Origin: Gimesia chilikensis
Lineage (GTDB): Bacteria > Planctomycetota > Planctomycetia > Planctomycetales > Planctomycetaceae
Length of the DNA: 64,000 nucleotides
Assembly (NCBI RefSeq): GCF_008329715.1
Contig: NZ_VTSR01000007.1
Location: 310,001 to 374,000 of the forward strand
Reading direction: 5' to 3'
The translations under genes were made by a program, and so were the position numbers. This document shows, one piece after another, positions 62,116 through 64,000 of the stretch. How positions within the stretch are numbered: position 1 is the stretch's first letter; every line of letters begins with the position of its first letter. The notes below the pieces were generated by a model. That model did not search any database, was not told the origin of the DNA, and worked only from the letters and a program-made list of their open reading frames with translations.

Positions 62116-62435
62116 TATCTACTCCCGTTTACATAACAAAACCACGGCTTTTAGTAACAACGATGCACGAGCAGGCGGATTTATTTTCAGAATCTCGAAT
62201 AATTCTGAAAGATCCACAAAGAATACTGGGAAGACATAAGTCCCATTATGGCAAGTGGATAGGGGGTATTTATCTGTCCCAGGGCGGATTAATTATCCGT
62301 CAGAATACTCCGCTTTCACGAGAGATGCAAAATAAATTCGCGGTTTCTGACGGCTCGTGTGACGGACAGCATTGAGTATCAGTCAGGGCGTGACAGTAAA
62401 CAGTGAGGTCTGGCAGGCGTAAATGTACAGTGTTT
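62116..62435. promoter_or_regulatory. Promoter region of the sigma factor operon
   Basis: This 320-bp stretch holds TTTCAGAAT (62185-62193) and its inverted copy ATTCTGAAA (62202-62210), a perfect 9-bp inverted repeat with an 8-bp spacer, suitable for a dimeric regulator. No other structure is recognised. Confidence 0.4.
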
Positions 62436-63473
62436 TCAGTTGCTGAAATAGATGGCCGGCACGATGGCTTCCGCAATTTGCGGGTGGCTGTAGTAGTTAG
62501 GGAACATGTGGCCTCCCCCAACACACTGTGAGACGTCGATATCGTGGACGCGGTTGACGCCATCTCCCAGTTTACGACGGTCCAGCCAGGTAAAGCCGGT
62601 CTTGGCAAGCGCCCGACGTGAGATCGGCGCGAGTATCGGATAGAACCGCAGAATCCGGTCCTTATGGTTTCTCAGGTTGACCAGGCAGTCAGTGCAGTTC
62701 AATCCGCAGCCATAACGCTCCCCGGGGTTCAGCCAGTTGTGATTGATCGCCGCAGCAGCAAAGACGACGCGGAAGTGCCGACAATTGCAGCAGATTTGCA
62801 GTCCACAATCCTGCAGGGAAACTCCCTGAATCGATCCACCGCCAATCAGGTGCATTGTAGAAGCGACCACACGGGCACCGTGACTGTGACCCAGCAGGCT
62901 GATCGGGTGGTGGGGCGGCAGTTCGGCGATCAGTCGTGAAACATAGAAGCCGTTATACTCAGCCCGTTTCCCCAGGATATTGACATCAACGGGAACAATC
63001 TTCGTCGTTGTATCATCACTGGGCCAGGTAAAGAAGATTACATTTAAAGGCAGCTGCGGGGCCGCGTTTCTCAGCCAGAGATACGTATTATAGGAATCGA
63101 GGAGTACGCTCTCCCATTTGACGAAACTCCCATGCACCATGATGCAGATGGGGGCATTCGGATCCAGGGACTGCAGCAGACTCTCCATCGACTGTGTTGA
63201 AACCTGCCCGGCTTCGTCTGAGTGATAGACATCAAACTCGCAGCAGGGACAGCAGCACTTGCTCTTCTGCATACAGCAACGCGAACTGACGACCCAGTAA
63301 TTGATCTCTGGAACGCAGGAGGTGCAATCCGGGGTATTCACGCATTGTCCCGGCTCCTGGTCGCAGCCCGGTGCAGGAGGCACTCCCTGACCAAATACGG
63401 GAGCGACAAACAGCAGTAGACAACAGAAGATACCCGCCTTGAGATGCATGGATTGAGTTTGCAGTAAATTCAT
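62436..63473 (-). CDS. Exported alpha/beta hydrolase
   Basis: This 345-aa protein has a signal peptide (AGIFCCLLLFVAPVFGQG) and a Cys-rich segment near residues 35-85 (CDQEPGQC, CTSC, CCMQKSKCCCPCC). An alpha/beta-hydrolase core follows: ICIMVHGSF as the oxyanion hole, LLGHSHGARVV as the nucleophile elbow (Ser in GHSHG), and a final His in the GGGHMFP region. It may be an exported lipase or esterase; the substrate is unknown. An internal Met nine codons downstream is an alternative start. It is not in an obvious operon. Confidence 0.75.
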   Translation of the reverse strand: MNLLQTQSMHLKAGIFCCLLLFVAPVFGQGVPPAPGCDQEPGQCVNTPDCTSCVPEINYWVVSSRCCMQKSKCCCPCCEFDVYHSDEAGQVSTQSMESLLQSLDPNAPICIMVHGSFVKWESVLLDSYNTYLWLRNAAPQLPLNVIFFTWPSDDTTTKIVPVDVNILGKRAEYNGFYVSRLIAELPPHHPISLLGHSHGARVVASTMHLIGGGSIQGVSLQDCGLQICCNCRHFRVVFAAAAINHNWLNPGERYGCGLNCTDCLVNLRNHKDRILRFYPILAPISRRALAKTGFTWLDRRKLGDGVNRVHDIDVSQCVGGGHMFPNYYSHPQIAEAIVPAIYFSN

Positions 63474-63772
63474 GGGCCCGGTTTATGAAATTCAATGGAT
63501 GAGGGGGTGTCATCGTCTCACATGCAGCGCGCACTGTCTGAGGTAATTTCCCGCAAGTGCTTATAGAGGGGTATCGGTAATCGCCGGGACTTTTTAGCGC
63601 AATTTAATACAAACTCCGGTTCTACCGACGCGGGGATGATATTTTGCAGAAATGGAGCCGAAGGGGCAGATTGTGCTTAAGTGCCAGTATGCGGATGCGT
63701 GGCCAGACAGGTCACGTGTGGGAGAAATGTTCCTGATTCCTGGAAAGAAATCGATCCAGTCTTCCGGGGGCG
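63474..63772. other. Intergenic region; no gene seen
   Basis: A 299-bp gap between the hydrolase start and the stop of the molybdopterin enzyme gene. No repeat, terminator or small gene is recognised. Confidence 0.35.
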
Positions 63773-64000
63773 TCACTCATTAATAATCCGCACAGCACAA
63801 CATTTATAGGAAGGCTGACTGGAGTGCGGATCGAAGACGGCATCGGTCAACTGGTTGGTCTCTTCATAATGCATGGGAATGAAAAGCTGTCCCGGTTGGA
63901 CCGACTGGGTAATAAACGCGCGGGCTTTCAGACGGCCGCGTTGTGACTCCACAAAGATCAGGTCATTAGGTTGAACGGAGTGCTTCTGCGCGTCCTCCGG
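63773..64000 (-). CDS. Molybdopterin oxidoreductase, C-terminal fragment (cut by window edge)
   Basis: The frame is open to the window end and ends at the stop 63775-63773. The visible 75 residues are the molybdopterin dinucleotide-binding C-terminal domain, with PEDAQKHSVQPNDLIFVESQ, RGRLKARAFITQSVQPGQLF, HYEETNQLTDAVFDPHSSQP and SYKCCAVR. This is the pattern of NasA/NapA-type nitrate reductases and related formate dehydrogenases. Which of these it is cannot be told from the tail alone. Confidence 0.8.
   Translation of the reverse strand, partial: PEDAQKHSVQPNDLIFVESQRGRLKARAFITQSVQPGQLFIPMHYEETNQLTDAVFDPHSSQPSYKCCAVRIINE

Overview
The window looks like a planctomycete chromosome, probably Planctomycetales and Gimesia-like. 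The evidence is two DUF1501 + PSCyt1/DUF1549/DUF1553 gene pairs, which are a planctomycete hallmark, plus Tat or Sec signals on many exported proteins and a planctomycete-style integrase. The genus is inferred from gene content only; no rRNA gene is present.

Layout. (1) Positions 1-29438 are visibly AT-rich and look like one large integrative element whose left end lies outside the window. Its right end carries a tyrosine recombinase (27690-29213) next to an att copy made of the 3' half of a tRNA-Lys(CTT)-like gene plus its terminator. The cargo is: two PD-(D/E)XK-like proteins; a 1141-aa protein fusing two SF1 helicases; a CBASS operon (a one-helix DUF350-like mini-protein, an unclassified HEPN-like protein, a CapV patatin phospholipase, and a CD-NTase with an AGS-C-like tail); a secreted EndA-EEP double nuclease; a secreted alpha-amylase; an Apea-HEPN-like protein; a small M41-like zinc-motif protein; and an HNH nuclease. 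The element core follows: a putative replication initiator with a 21-23 bp-phased iteron array upstream, small unknown genes, a beta-grasp/HTH protein, a ParB-DNA methyltransferase fusion, a P-loop ATPase and a KAP NTPase. (2) Positions 29439-32503 hold a second att-bounded segment of three unknown genes with no integrase, ending in a perfect 83-bp repeat of the first att copy. (3) Positions 32504-37900 are a transition zone of small lineage-specific genes (SLOG, Mrr-like nuclease, membrane proteins), punctuated by three copies of a REP-like hairpin and by duplicated gene remnants. (4) Positions 38027-64000 look like core chromosome: a SulP transporter fused to a beta-carbonic anhydrase; a complete cbb3 cytochrome oxidase operon (fused ccoNO, ccoQ, mono-heme ccoP, ccoG, fixH, TauE/SafE-like, ccoI, ccoS); a Cys-rich outer-membrane protein; two DUF1501/DUF1549 modules, one led by an ECF sigma/anti-sigma pair; an exported alpha/beta hydrolase; and the C-terminus of a molybdopterin oxidoreductase.

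How it fits together. The left half is best read as a defence-rich integrative element with plasmid-like replication machinery. The CBASS operon is the clearest immune system: its CD-NTase would make a cyclic nucleotide that activates the phospholipase, and the two upstream overlapping genes are the least explained part. The right half encodes high-affinity respiration and exported planctomycete degradative proteins. All family assignments come from reading motifs; no database search was run.
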